From contig NZ_BLJO01000004.1 of assembly GCF_009932555.1 (NCBI RefSeq), positions 17,052 to 81,051 of the forward strand: a stretch of DNA of 64,000 bases, written 5' to 3'. Positions 1 through 8,690 of the stretch are shown here, one piece after another. Below the pieces are notes generated by a model. It was not told the origin of the DNA, searched no databases, and saw only the letters and a program-made list of their open reading frames with translations. A program made the translations under genes and the position numbers. Source of the stretch: Steroidobacter agaridevorans. Its GTDB lineage: Bacteria; Pseudomonadota; Gammaproteobacteria; Steroidobacterales; Steroidobacteraceae. How positions within the stretch are numbered: the stretch's first letter is position 1; each line of letters starts with the position of its first letter.

Positions 1-2
1 GC

Positions 3-1145
3 TTCGTGGATTTTTATCGCAACGATGTGCCGCAGGCGTTCGCGGAAATACCCGACGATCTGAAGAAAGAACTGACCGCCGCGATCGAGCCCGCCGCGGT
101 GGCGATGGAGGATTTCGCAAAGTGGCTGGAATCGCAGCGTGCGACGGCCAACGACAATTACGCGCTTGGCCCCGAGCGCTTCGCGGCCATGTTGCGAATG
201 ACGGAGAACGTCGATGTGCCCCTGGAAAAGATCGAGGCAATCGGTCGCGCCGATCTGGAGCGCAACCTGTCTGCGCTCAATGAAGCGTGCAAGGCGTTCG
301 CGCCGGGCGCGAAGATCGAGGAGTGCGTCGCTCGCGTGAAGGCCGACAAGCCCGAGGGCGGCGCCGTCGCGGGGGCGCGAGCCCAGCTCGAGACCATCAA
401 GAAGTACATTCTGGATCACGACATCGTCAGCATTCCGGGCACCGAGGAAGCGAAGGTCGAAGCAGCGCCGGCGTATCGACGCCAGAACTTCGCGTACATC
501 AACATTCCCGGGCCGTTCGAGAAGGAACTGCCTTCGGTCTACTACATCGCGCCGCCGGATCCGAAGTGGTCCAAAGCGGAGCAGGACGAGTACATCCCCG
601 GCAAGGCCGATCTGCTGTTCACTTCGATTCATGAAGTGTGGCCGGGCCACTTCCTGCAGTTCCTGCATTCGAATCGTTCGCCGTGGCGATTTGGTCAGTT
701 ATTCGTCGGCTACGCCTTCGCCGAAGGCTGGGCCCATTACGGCGAAGAGCTGATGATCGAGCATGGCATCGCGGCCACCGAGCCGGAGCTGCACATCGGC
801 CAGTTGCTGAACGCGCTGCTGCGGAACGTGCGTTACATGTGCGCAATCGGACTGCACACGCAAGGCATGACCGTTGCCCAGTGCGAACAGATGTTCAAGG
901 AGAAGGCGTTTCAGGATGCAGGCAATGCGCGACAACAGGCGGCGCGCGGCACTTACGATCCCGGTTATCTGAATTACACGCTGGGCAAGCTCATGATCCG
1001 CAAGCTGCGTGACGACTGGTCCGGCAGTCGCGGCGGACGCGAGGCGTGGAAGCTGTTCAACGACGAGTTCCTGTCGTACGGCGGTCCGCCGATTCCGCTG
1101 GTGCGCTCGCAGATGATGCCGGGGCCGGCGGGCGAGCTGTTTTGA
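3..1145 (+). CDS. DUF885 family protein, 5'-truncated by the window edge
   Basis: The reading frame is open to the left edge, so the N-terminus lies outside the window; about 380 C-terminal residues are present. The family hallmark HEVWPGH (bases 630-650) is visible, followed by a conserved EGWAHYGEELM segment. DUF885 proteins resemble zinc-dependent carboxypeptidases/M32-like peptidases, with the two His of HExxPGH and the later Glu as probable metal and catalytic residues. Many members are secreted or lipoproteins, but the signal region cannot be seen here. The gene is convergent with the downstream GNAT gene, with 6 bp between the stops. Family assignment is firm; substrate is unknown. Confidence 0.9.
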   Translation, partial: FVDFYRNDVPQAFAEIPDDLKKELTAAIEPAAVAMEDFAKWLESQRATANDNYALGPERFAAMLRMTENVDVPLEKIEAIGRADLERNLSALNEACKAFAPGAKIEECVARVKADKPEGGAVAGARAQLETIKKYILDHDIVSIPGTEEAKVEAAPAYRRQNFAYINIPGPFEKELPSVYYIAPPDPKWSKAEQDEYIPGKADLLFTSIHEVWPGHFLQFLHSNRSPWRFGQLFVGYAFAEGWAHYGEELMIEHGIAATEPELHIGQLLNALLRNVRYMCAIGLHTQGMTVAQCEQMFKEKAFQDAGNARQQAARGTYDPGYLNYTLGKLMIRKLRDDWSGSRGGREAWKLFNDEFLSYGGPPIPLVRSQMMPGPAGELF

Positions 1146-1151
1146 GGTCGC

Positions 1152-1625
1152 CTACTTCGAGGTGGACAGCGCGCGCAGGTCCCGTGACATCTTGATCGCG
1201 TCTTCGAGGCCGCTGTAGTAGCCATCGACGCGATCGGTCTCGCGGTAGCCCAGCCTTGCGTAGAAATGGCGCGCCTCACGCTTGATGGCGCGCACTTCCA
1301 GCCGCACCAGGAACAGGCCGGCGACCATCGCCGTCTCCTCCACCCACTGCACCATGCGCCGGCCGATGCCTTGCCGGCGATATTCGTCCGCGACGCCCAG
1401 CAATGCGATGTGCGCCGACTCGTCGCCGTACTGGGCGAGGATGAATCCGGCCAGACGATTCTGATCGCGCGCAATCACGGCAGCGCTTTCGCGCTGGCGC
1501 ATCAGGCTGGCTACGCGCCGGGGCGTCCAGCTCCAGGGCAGGTCGGCTTCGATCAGGTCGCGCGACAGGTGGGCAATGGCAGGTGCATCCCCCATGCGCG
1601 CTGGACCAAGAGTGACGGTGCTCAT
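1152..1625 (-). CDS. GNAT family N-acetyltransferase
   Basis: Predicted protein of 157 residues starting MSTVTLGPARMGD. It has the GNAT core: a variable N-terminal part, the beta4 strand IALLGVADEYRRQGIGRRMV with the acetyl-CoA binding Q/RxxGxG/A pyrophosphate loop, and a C-terminal FYARLGYRE segment typical of motif B. The ATG at 1625 was chosen because it gives a compact single-domain GNAT; the frame runs on to 1847 but would then overlap the divergent phosphatase start. The acceptor (small molecule or protein N-terminus/lysine) cannot be told from sequence. Confidence 0.85.
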   Translation of the reverse strand: MSTVTLGPARMGDAPAIAHLSRDLIEADLPWSWTPRRVASLMRQRESAAVIARDQNRLAGFILAQYGDESAHIALLGVADEYRRQGIGRRMVQWVEETAMVAGLFLVRLEVRAIKREARHFYARLGYRETDRVDGYYSGLEDAIKMSRDLRALSTSK

Positions 1626-1769
1626 CGGTGTCGATAGTAACCAAATCCGGCGCGGCTGAAAGCCGCCGGGACTCTCAATTGGGCATTCCTGCAGGTTGTT
1701 CGCGTTCAGGTGGGGATGTGGTTTCGGCGCCGTGACGCGGCCGGCGGCTGGCAAAGAAATATTTGCTCT

Positions 1770-2915
1770 ATGATGCGATCCATGTCGCATCTTCTTCAGA
1801 TACTGATCGCCGCCGTGGCGCTGGCCTTCGGCGTTGGCCTGGCGCAAGCCGAATCCCTGCAGGACGGGCCCTATGTCATCCGCGCCGCCGACGGCAGCTG
1901 GCGCTCACGCTGGGTCGAAGCGGCCAGCGAGGGTCCGCAAGTACGGGATCAGGCCGTCGAGATCGGCGATGCAGTGACCCTCGCGGCTGTCGGCTCGTTG
2001 CCTGCGTTCGAGGTGAAATTGCGCGCCCCGGCGCAGCCGGCGGACGATGAGATTCGCGTCAACCCACGCACGCCGATCTTCGTGATGGCGGATACGCACG
2101 GAGAATTCGAGATCGCCGTGCAGCTCCTGCAGCGGCACGGAATCATCGACGAGCGCCTGCGCTGGTCGTTCGGCAAAGGTCATCTCGCTGTGCTCGGCGA
2201 TGTGTTCGACCGCGGCCCGAACCAGACCGAGCTGCTGTGGTTGATTTACAAGCTCGAAGCGGAAGCGGCGCGGATCGGCGGCGGCGTGCATCTCGCGATC
2301 GGCAATCACGAGTCGATGGTGCTTACCGGCGACGATCGTTATCTGAATCCGAAATATCGACGGGTCGCTGCGCTGCTTGGCGCCGATCGATACACATTGC
2401 TCTGGAGCGAGCAAACATTACTCGGCCAGTGGTTGCGTAGCAAAGCCGCCGTGTTCCGGCTCGGCCAATATCTGTGTTTGCACGGCGGCATCTCGCGTGA
2501 GCTGGTCGATCGCGGGCTGACGTTGTCGGCTGTGAATCAAACAGTGCGCGGCGCCTTGCTGGAGCCAGGCGCATCCGCCGATATGCAAACCGAATTCGTG
2601 ATGGGTCAGAACGGGCCACTGTGGTATCGCGGTTATTTTCAGGACGCGGCTCGCAAAGGCGGCTTCAGGGTCGCGGAGCAAAGTGACATCGAGCTGATTC
2701 GCGGGCGCTTCGGCGTAAAGGCAATTCTGGTTGGGCATACGACCGTGCCGGCCGTCACTTCTCTATATGGCGGACGCGTAATCGCGGTGCAGGTTTATCC
2801 GCATCGGGATGAGCAGACTCAGGCGCCCGTAATGGAAGGTCTGATGATTCGCAAGGACGGGCAGATGTTTCGAGCGCGCGTCGACGGCAGCAGCGAAATG
2901 TTGCCCCGCTCTTGA
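1770..2915 (+). CDS. Secreted Shewanella-like metallophosphatase (calcineurin-like)
   Basis: The protein begins MMRSMSHLLQ and has a clear Sec signal peptide (LLQILIAAVALAFGVGLAQA), so it should be periplasmic. All calcineurin-like metallophosphatase motifs are present in order: ADTHGEFE (DxH), GDVFDRGP (GDxxDRG), GNHE (GNHD/E), LHGG and VGHT. This arrangement, with a GDxxDRG block followed by a long helical insert, matches the Shewanella-like phosphatases, which act as protein/phosphotyrosine phosphatases in characterised members. The start could be the ATG at 1770, 1773 or 1782; no strong Shine-Dalgarno distinguishes them. Substrate is inferred only from the family. Confidence 0.85.
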   Translation: MMRSMSHLLQILIAAVALAFGVGLAQAESLQDGPYVIRAADGSWRSRWVEAASEGPQVRDQAVEIGDAVTLAAVGSLPAFEVKLRAPAQPADDEIRVNPRTPIFVMADTHGEFEIAVQLLQRHGIIDERLRWSFGKGHLAVLGDVFDRGPNQTELLWLIYKLEAEAARIGGGVHLAIGNHESMVLTGDDRYLNPKYRRVAALLGADRYTLLWSEQTLLGQWLRSKAAVFRLGQYLCLHGGISRELVDRGLTLSAVNQTVRGALLEPGASADMQTEFVMGQNGPLWYRGYFQDAARKGGFRVAEQSDIELIRGRFGVKAILVGHTTVPAVTSLYGGRVIAVQVYPHRDEQTQAPVMEGLMIRKDGQMFRARVDGSSEMLPRS

Positions 2916-3260
2916 TGCGGGCCCAACGCCTGCGGTGCGGTTGCCGTTAGTTCGTAGAATTTTTTTCGCACCCCCAGGGTTCATTTCCGAGGGCTACCGG
3001 ATCTATACCAACAAGCAGCTCATTCGAAACTGCGAGTCCGCTCCCGGGTCCGATGTGATCGTGCTGGTCTCATGTCAATCTGTGAGCCTGCCTGTGAGCG
3101 ATCGAGGCGAGTAAGGTTTTGCGAGTTGGCCCGTTGTTCCTTGGCTAATCGGTGTCCTCCTGCAGGCCCTGGCACAACGATCTCTCAACACTGACGCCGC
3201 GATCGTTCACAGGCTTCTGTTCGGGGCTCCGCCATCAGAGCCCACCCTAACGCTTCTTAC
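2916..3260. other. Intergenic stretch of about 345 bp, no convincing gene
   Basis: This lies between the phosphatase and the convergent SH3 protein gene. A short open frame (about 2941-3114, forward, possible TTG start, encoding ...GYRIYTNKQLIRN...) is visible, but it has no ribosome binding site and no recognisable family. No strong hairpin, repeat or RNA gene was seen. Confidence 0.4.
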
Positions 3261-3926
3261 TTATGCCCAGGTGCTGCGCTTCGGTCGCGATTTGATCCAT
3301 GCGCCGAGCGCCAAGCCAATCAGCACCAGGGCGCCGCCGGACAACAACCAGCGCAACATCACATTGCGCTTCAGGTCCTGCACTTCGTCGGTCAGCTGCG
3401 TGACCTGCGTGGTCAGCGACGCATTGCTGGCCTTCAATTGTTTGTTCTCTTCGAACTGCGTGATCGCGGTAGCCGAGACGCGGCGAATCTCCGCCAGCTC
3501 GGTTTGCAGTTTCTGATTTTCTTTGGCGAGCTCGTTGGCTTTGCCTTCGATCTCGCTGCGTGCACCGCGCACGTCCTGGTAATTGTCGCGAGTCGATTTC
3601 AGCTGCGCTTCGAGGGCCTCGACGCGCTTGGTCGCGGCGGCGAGTCGGTCCTTCGCGACGGGTTGACCGACCAGGTACTGAGTGGGTAACCATCCCTCCG
3701 TGCCATTCGGTGTGCGCACCTGCGTGAACCCCGCGGCCTTGTCTTCGCCGAGCACTTCCAACGCGAGACCGGTCGGCAACGCGGCGTTGATGATCTTGTG
3801 GCCGTTCGATGGGCCGCGACGCAGAGGAACAGTCAGCTCATCGGAGATATACATCGTCGCGGCGAAGGCGGACGCCGGTCCTAGCACCAGCAGCAGCGCT
3901 AGCAGCACCTTTCTCAACATCAGCAC
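3261..3926 (-). CDS. TIGR04211-type SH3 domain / coiled-coil membrane protein (YgiM-like)
   Basis: The protein has 221 residues: a signal peptide (LLALLLVLGPASAFA), a bacterial SH3 domain (about 25-90, with LTVPLRRGPSNGHKII and GWLPTQYL), a long alpha-helical coiled coil rich in K/E/Q (about 95-185), and one C-terminal membrane helix (WLLSGGALVLIGLALGAWI) with a short basic tail. That order is exactly the TIGR04211/YgiM layout, so the SH3 and coiled coil face the periplasm. Family members are of poorly known function, linked to envelope maintenance and signalling. A perfect 7-bp-arm hairpin sits just upstream at 3948-3965. Confidence 0.85.
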   Translation of the reverse strand: MLMLRKVLLALLLVLGPASAFAATMYISDELTVPLRRGPSNGHKIINAALPTGLALEVLGEDKAAGFTQVRTPNGTEGWLPTQYLVGQPVAKDRLAAATKRVEALEAQLKSTRDNYQDVRGARSEIEGKANELAKENQKLQTELAEIRRVSATAITQFEENKQLKASNASLTTQVTQLTDEVQDLKRNVMLRWLLSGGALVLIGLALGAWIKSRPKRSTWA

Positions 3927-3947
3927 GAATCCTTATAGGTCTAGTTG

Positions 3948-3965
3948 CTGCCGATCTGTCGGCAG
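3948..3965 (-). promoter_or_regulatory. Small hairpin upstream of the SH3 protein gene
   Basis: CTGCCGA and TCGGCAG form a perfect 7-bp stem with a TCTG loop, 21 bp upstream of the minus-strand start at 3926. It could be a leader hairpin or an operator; nothing further supports a choice. Confidence 0.35.
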
Positions 3966-4071
3966 ACGCGAACTATAGCGAAACTGAACCGCAATAACGG
4001 CCTGATCTGAACCCGTTCGCCAATTGGCGACAGTTACGCTGGTAGGTATTTCTACAGCGCTAAAAACCGCG

Positions 4072-4104
4072 CATACAAAAGAAAAGGCGGCTCGTGGAGC
4101 CGCC
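4072..4104 (-). terminator. Rho-independent terminator after the redoxin/copper enzyme gene
   Basis: Read on the minus strand, GGCGGCTC and GAGCCGCC pair with a 3-nt loop (4086-4104) and are followed at once by TTTTCTTTTG (4085 downwards). It lies 37 bp after the stop codon at 4141. This is a textbook intrinsic terminator. Confidence 0.85.
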
Positions 4105-4140
4105 CTGTAAGAGTTGCCCGCTCAGCGAGCTGACGTAAAT

Positions 4141-5916
4141 TTAATCGTCGAGTGCCGCGGTCTTCTGGCTCCGCGTGTCGGTGGTCTCGTCGAGATAACG
4201 GAAGCGCACGAAGCCGATGCCCATTTCTTCGAAGGTCTGATCGCCCCAGCGCACCGGCTTGCTCGGATCGGGATTCGCGGGATTCTGCGTCGAGTTGTCC
4301 CAGCTGAAGCGCCACACCAGCTTCGAACCGGCCGGGATGGTTTTCGGCTGGCGATATTCGTACACCGTCTGCCAGTTGAAGTCGTACTTGGGCACGTTGA
4401 GCAGAATTTCTTCGCGCCCATCCGGATAAACGGCAGTCATCGTGCCGGCGCGGCCACGCAGGTGCGAGTGGGGCATGATGTTGTAGATCAACATGTCGCG
4501 CTGAATTGGGCGCGTCACCGTGGTGGTGTGTTCCTTCGCACCCGGCGGAATCTCGAACTTGAAATCGGTCAGCGCCGTGAGATGCAACGGATATTTCGGC
4601 GGGTTGCTGGCTTCGCGGAAGTAGAAGCCGACCTTGCTGTGATCCGTGACGGCTTTGCCGTTCGGCGTGTAGTGCATCTGGAACACGAAGTCCGCGTCCT
4701 TCGGGAACAGCACGCCGGTGTCTTGCGGATAAACGATCGGCTCCATGCCGGGCGCGAAGCCTGCAAGATTGCCGCCGCTGCGCTCGCCGGTGGAGCCGGC
4801 GACCACCGGATCGTTGGCGATGATGTGATGAATCGCCTGTTTCGCGCCCGGATGAATTTCGACCGCGGTAATCCACACGTCGCGGCCGAGCGGGTTCTTC
4901 ACGCGCGGATACTGATATTCGATGACGCCAGTCGCGGGAATGTCGTACGCGGGGATTTCAACGATCAGGTCCGGCTTGCCATGTTTCCATTCTTTGATTT
5001 CCGGCTTGACCGCCAACAGCGGATCGTCGCCGCTGCCGCGAGGCGCCCCTGCTTCGATCCAATGCACCAGCAGTTTGCGCTGATCGCTGGTGAGGCCGCG
5101 CGCGTTCTCGAACGTGCCGTAATGAGGATCGGCATGCCACGGCGGCATGCGTTGAGTGCGCAGCACTTCGCGAATCATCGGCGCGAAGCCTTTCACCATG
5201 TCGTAGTTCGTCATGGCCCACGGGCCGACGCCGCCAACTTGATGACACACGACGCAACGGTCTTTGAGCAGCGGTGCGATCTCCTTCGAATAGGAGATCT
5301 GGTTGTGACTCATCTTGCGATCGCGCTCGGGGAAATTGACCAGGCAGCCCACGCCGTCGGCCTGCGGTGTCTGCACCGGCTTGCCGGCGAGCACGGCATC
5401 GAGCGCATCGGTCAGATAGTGATGCTTCGCCGGACGTTGGCGCTCATAAGAGAGCCGGTCATCCATCGGGCCGCGATATTTGAGCTGCCAGCCCTTGGGA
5501 TCGATGACGAACACTTCGGAAGTGCGCACCACACCGAGCGCCTCGCCAATGAGCTGCGAGTCATCGAGCAGGATGGGGAAGTCGATCTTGAACTCGCTCG
5601 CTTCCTTGGCGACCAGCTCGCGCGTGTCCTGCAGGTTCGAATTCAGCAGCAGGAACTCGACGCCTTGGGCCCGATACTTCGCGCGTACCTCGGCGAGCGC
5701 CGGCAACGCCTGGCGCACGATGGGGCAGCCATTTCCCTGCACCATCAGCACCACGGCCTTCATGTCCGAGAGGTAGTAGAGCTCGTGCGATTTGCCCTGC
5801 TGATCGAGCAGGCGGAAGTTGTCGACGACCTGGCCCGGCTCGACGGCCACAGCCTGCGTGGTCAGTCCGATGGTCATGATCAGGGCGGCCAGCGCCCGCT
5901 TCGCTGAATCTTTCAT
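4141..5916 (-). CDS. Three-domain redoxin / cytochrome c / PHM-type copper monooxygenase-like protein
   Basis: Predicted 591-residue secreted protein. Residues 1-25 form a Sec signal peptide. Residues about 28-180 are a thioredoxin-fold redoxin (AhpC/TSA type) with Cys64 in NGCPI. Residues about 205-295 form a small cytochrome c domain with heme motif CVVCH (221-225) and a downstream RMPPWH (Met257) that could be the axial ligand. Residues about 310-580 match the copper type II ascorbate-dependent (peptidylglycine) monooxygenase fold: HH at 363-364, H415 in MHY, HSH at 483-485 and Met565 in EEM, which line up with the CuH and CuM ligands of that family. The ATG at 5916 directly precedes the signal peptide. 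It is a single-gene unit ending in a strong terminator. The reaction is unknown; electron transfer from the heme to the copper site is inference. Confidence 0.85.
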   Translation of the reverse strand: MKDSAKRALAALIMTIGLTTQAVAVEPGQVVDNFRLLDQQGKSHELYYLSDMKAVVLMVQGNGCPIVRQALPALAEVRAKYRAQGVEFLLLNSNLQDTRELVAKEASEFKIDFPILLDDSQLIGEALGVVRTSEVFVIDPKGWQLKYRGPMDDRLSYERQRPAKHHYLTDALDAVLAGKPVQTPQADGVGCLVNFPERDRKMSHNQISYSKEIAPLLKDRCVVCHQVGGVGPWAMTNYDMVKGFAPMIREVLRTQRMPPWHADPHYGTFENARGLTSDQRKLLVHWIEAGAPRGSGDDPLLAVKPEIKEWKHGKPDLIVEIPAYDIPATGVIEYQYPRVKNPLGRDVWITAVEIHPGAKQAIHHIIANDPVVAGSTGERSGGNLAGFAPGMEPIVYPQDTGVLFPKDADFVFQMHYTPNGKAVTDHSKVGFYFREASNPPKYPLHLTALTDFKFEIPPGAKEHTTTVTRPIQRDMLIYNIMPHSHLRGRAGTMTAVYPDGREEILLNVPKYDFNWQTVYEYRQPKTIPAGSKLVWRFSWDNSTQNPANPDPSKPVRWGDQTFEEMGIGFVRFRYLDETTDTRSQKTAALDD

Positions 5917-6024
5917 GGCACCCCCAAACGACATCCTTGGTCCGGCTATGGACAGCATTGTCAGCGAGGGCGCGGCGGCGGGCACTCTGGCCCCGCGTGA
6001 AGATTTGTCAGTTCTTGTGTCCGA

Positions 6025-6528
6025 TCAGTATCGGATGACGGTCCGCGCCGCCTGGCCTTCCCAACGGAAGTCCTTGATCAGATTGAGATCGATGAGCACC
6101 GCCAGGGCATCGACCCGGTAGCCCGCGAGCAGGCACAGATCGGCCGCGGCGGCCAGGGTGCCGCCGGTGGCGAGCACGTCGTCGATCAACAGCAGCCGGC
6201 CGTTTCCTTGCTGCATTTCCAGCACACCCTCGCCGTACTCGAGCTGGTACGGGATGCTGACCACCGGCGGCGGCAGCTTCCCCTTTTTGCGGATCGGCAC
6301 GAAGCCCTTGCCATGCCGAAGCGCCAGCGCCGAGCCGAGCATGAAGCCGCGGGACTCGATGCCCGCAACAGCGTCGATCCGCTCCCATTCCTCGGCGCTC
6401 AGCAAGCCGCTCATCGTCTCGATGGTTGGCCCGAAATGGCTGCGCAGTAATGGGGCAATGTCGCGAAAAATGATGCCCGACCGTGGGAAATCGGCGACAT
6501 CGCGGATGAATTGTTTCAGATCGGTCAT
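6025..6528 (-). CDS. apt: Adenine phosphoribosyltransferase
   Basis: The protein has 167 residues with the type I phosphoribosyltransferase fold. The PRPP-binding loop LLLIDDVLATGGT is intact, the N-terminal DFPRSGIIFRDIAPLL block is characteristic of Apt, and the AGIESRGFMLG segment fits the adenine-site region. It converts adenine and PRPP to AMP (purine salvage, cytoplasm). Length is slightly short of the usual 170-180. The gene is divergent from ppa with 114 bp between starts, and it lies 108 bp upstream of the redoxin/copper gene on the same strand. Confidence 0.95.
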   Translation of the reverse strand: MTDLKQFIRDVADFPRSGIIFRDIAPLLRSHFGPTIETMSGLLSAEEWERIDAVAGIESRGFMLGSALALRHGKGFVPIRKKGKLPPPVVSIPYQLEYGEGVLEMQQGNGRLLLIDDVLATGGTLAAAADLCLLAGYRVDALAVLIDLNLIKDFRWEGQAARTVIRY

Positions 6529-6642
6529 GAGGTCGAGGTCGGTTGGGGGCGCGCTTCAGGTAGACTCTCGGCCCCAATTATCGACCATGTCGCCGCTTTT
6601 CGCTGCGGCCTCCGTTTTCATCCCCAGTCCATTACGTAATCC

Positions 6643-7275
6643 ATGCCGACCATGTTTCCTTCTGCATTTCGTGCCCATCCCTGGCATGGCGTCGAAATCG
6701 GCGCCGAAGCCCCGTCCATCGTGACCGCGTACATCGAGATCGTGCCCACCGACACGGTGAAATATGAGCTCGACAAGGCCACCGGCCTGCTCAAGGTCGA
6801 CCGGCCCCAGCGCTTCTCGAACATCTGCCCCTCGCTCTACGGTTTCCTGCCGCGCACGCTGTGCGCCGAGCGCGTCGCTGCTTATTGCGAAGAGCGCACT
6901 GGCAAGACCGGTATCAAGGGCGACGGCGACCCGATGGATATCTGCGTGCTCACCGAAAAATCGATCGGCCACGGCGACGTGCTGGTGCAGGCGATCCCGA
7001 TCGGCGGCCTGCGCATGATCGACGACAACGAAGCCGACGACAAAATCATCGCCGTGATGCGCGATGACGCGCTGTACGGTCACCTGACCGATATTTCGCA
7101 GTGTCCGAAGTCGGTGATCGAGCGAGTGCGTCACTACTTCCTGACGTACAAACACGCCCCGGGCTCGCCGGATCACGCGGTCGAGATCACGCACGCGTAT
7201 GGCCGCGACGAAGCGTACGAAGCGATTCGACGCAGCCAGGCGGATTACACGTCGGCGTTCATGGGTGTGAGATAA
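6643..7275 (+). CDS. ppa: Family I inorganic pyrophosphatase
   Basis: The protein has 210 residues and carries the soluble family I signature DGDPMDICV. Further conserved acidic residues are visible in IDDNEADDKIIAV, and the substrate-binding VKYELDK segment is near the N-terminus. It hydrolyses pyrophosphate to phosphate in the cytoplasm, driving biosynthetic reactions. It is a little longer than the E. coli enzyme (about 175 residues), within the range of proteobacterial variants. It starts 114 bp from the divergent apt gene and is followed by a strong hairpin at 7293-7318. Confidence 0.93.
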   Translation: MPTMFPSAFRAHPWHGVEIGAEAPSIVTAYIEIVPTDTVKYELDKATGLLKVDRPQRFSNICPSLYGFLPRTLCAERVAAYCEERTGKTGIKGDGDPMDICVLTEKSIGHGDVLVQAIPIGGLRMIDDNEADDKIIAVMRDDALYGHLTDISQCPKSVIERVRHYFLTYKHAPGSPDHAVEITHAYGRDEAYEAIRRSQADYTSAFMGVR

Positions 7276-7292
7276 GACACCCACACCTCCAA

Positions 7293-7318
7293 CCCCCTCG
7301 CCCTCAAGGGCGAGGGGG
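7293..7318 (+). terminator. Perfect hairpin 17 bp after ppa
   Basis: Twelve-base arms, CCCCCTCGCCCT and AGGGCGAGGGGG, are perfectly complementary with a 2-nt loop. No U-tract follows (AAAGAAATGG), so it may be a weak or Rho-assisted terminator, or a dispersed palindromic element. Confidence 0.5.
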
Positions 7319-7413
7319 CTAAAGAAATGGCGGGAGCCTTCTCGCGCTCACAGCCACGGAAAGTCATCGGGCTCCAGCCTCGTCCGAACCTCTCAGTCTC
7401 AGCGAACCTATCG

Positions 7414-7566
7414 GCGTCGTTCGAGGTGACGTCTCTCCTCCCGGCAGCTTTTCGGCACAGGGACGGAGCCGAAACAGCAGGGCTCACCATGGACGTGCGG
7501 CGAGGGGCGCAATGCGCTCCGGCCGGCGCCCGGTGCCGGGAGGAGAGACGTCACCTCGGACGGCGC
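7414..7566. repeat. Long structured inverted repeat (33-bp arms) with inner hairpins
   Basis: The arm at 7414-7446 is the reverse complement of 7534-7566 over 33 bases with two mismatches, both compatible with G-U pairing; the inner 25 bases (7422-7446 against 7534-7558) are perfect. The 87-base loop holds two further stems: TTTCGGC/GCCGAAA (7450-7456/7468-7474) and a stem closed by GCGC-AAT-GCGC (7504-7520). CAGGGACGGAGCC and CCATGGACG words lie in the loop. The rest of the 449-bp ppa-regulator gap holds no convincing gene. This resembles a dispersed palindromic intergenic element or a structured RNA; I cannot count genomic copies. Confidence 0.8.
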
Positions 7567-7724
7567 GAGCCACTGACGCCTCTTTTCCTGAGCCTCGGTG
7601 ACACCGTTAGATTCGATGAGATGCTCCCAGGAAAATCGCGAGGGGAGCTAAAGTCGGCGGCATTTGACAGGTTTGGGCTGATACCCTGCCACTGCCTGTC
7701 AGCGTTTGAAGTTGTAATCCCGAC

Positions 7725-8690
7725 ATGCGCGCCGAACGACTCATTGCCATTCTCATGGCCCTGCAGAGGGCTCAGGCGCTCACCGCCGGTGAGCTTGCTC
7801 AGCGTCTGAGTGTTTCGGTTCGCACGATATTTCGCGATATCGACGCGCTCTCGACCATGGGCGTGCCGGTGTACACCGAGCAGGGGCGGGGCGGGGGCAT
7901 CCGGCTCGTCGAAGGTTACACCTCCGATCTGACTGGCCTGTCTTCCGGCGAAGCTGAAGCATTAGCGCTCATCGCGAGCCCTGCCGGCATCGGCGTTCAG
8001 GATCTCGCCGCTCCAACTCGAACCGCGCTCGACAAGCTCGCGGCTGCCGTGCCGACGATGCACCAGCTGCGCGCTCAGCATGCTCGCGGCCGGTTGCTGT
8101 TCGATACCAAGCCCTGGTTCCGTTCGTATTCCGTTTCGCCTTACCTGGACACGTTGCGGGCCGCGATCTGGAAAGACGAATGCATCAACATCAACTACCG
8201 CCGCAGCAACGGGGAAGAAAAGGAGTATCTGGTCGAGCCTTATGCGCTCGTCGTCAAGGTCGACACCTGGTATCTGATCGGCCGCGTGAAGCGTGAGACT
8301 CGCGTCTTCCGCATCTCACGCATGTTGTCATTGGCGACGACCGGCACGAGTTTCACGCGCGATCCCGATTTCGACCTGCACAAGTTCTGGAACGCCTGGT
8401 GCGAGAAGTTCGAGAAGAATCCGCCGGTCGCCTTCCCGGTGGATCTGAATATTTCCGCCAAGGGCAAGCAGCAATTGCTCGACAGCTTCGGCAACTGGTT
8501 TCGCACCCGGCTCGAGCCGCTCGGCGAGAACTTCAAGGGCCGCAAGCCGGTGACACTCGATTTCGAGCGGGAGGAAGCGGCGCTGCGCATCCTGTTCGAC
8601 CTGGTGTTCGAGGCCGATATCGTCAAACCCACCGAACTGCGTCGCAAGCTGCGCAATCAAGCCAAGAGAGTCGTGGCCGCGACCACCTGA
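7725..8690 (+). CDS. YafY-type HTH/WYL-domain transcriptional regulator
   Basis: The protein has 321 residues. The N-terminus (about 1-60) is an HTH_11 helix-turn-helix (LTAGELAQRLSVSVRTIFRDIDAL). A WYL domain follows, with the defining WYLIGRVKRETRVFRISRM at about 185-203, then a C-terminal WCX-type extension to the end. WYL regulators bind DNA and sense nucleic-acid or small-molecule ligands. It ends exactly one base before the stop of the convergent DoxX gene, so the pair shares a 3' boundary. Target genes cannot be read from the sequence; the DoxX and MFS genes nearby are candidates by position only. Confidence 0.88.
   Translation: MRAERLIAILMALQRAQALTAGELAQRLSVSVRTIFRDIDALSTMGVPVYTEQGRGGGIRLVEGYTSDLTGLSSGEAEALALIASPAGIGVQDLAAPTRTALDKLAAAVPTMHQLRAQHARGRLLFDTKPWFRSYSVSPYLDTLRAAIWKDECININYRRSNGEEKEYLVEPYALVVKVDTWYLIGRVKRETRVFRISRMLSLATTGTSFTRDPDFDLHKFWNAWCEKFEKNPPVAFPVDLNISAKGKQQLLDSFGNWFRTRLEPLGENFKGRKPVTLDFEREEAALRILFDLVFEADIVKPTELRRKLRNQAKRVVAATT

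Noticed and set aside
2941..3114. Short forward frame with a possible TTG start in the intergenic gap
   Set aside because: It has no ribosome binding site, a rare start and no recognised homology; chance cannot be excluded.
4114..5907. 597-codon open frame opposite the redoxin/copper enzyme
   Set aside because: The opposite strand encodes a protein with a signal peptide, heme motif and full copper ligand set; this frame is rich in Arg/His/Ala and has no domain.
7327..7809. 160-codon frame across the ppa-regulator gap
   Set aside because: It runs through both arms of the inverted repeat and into the regulator gene in another frame, has no ribosome binding site and no family resemblance.
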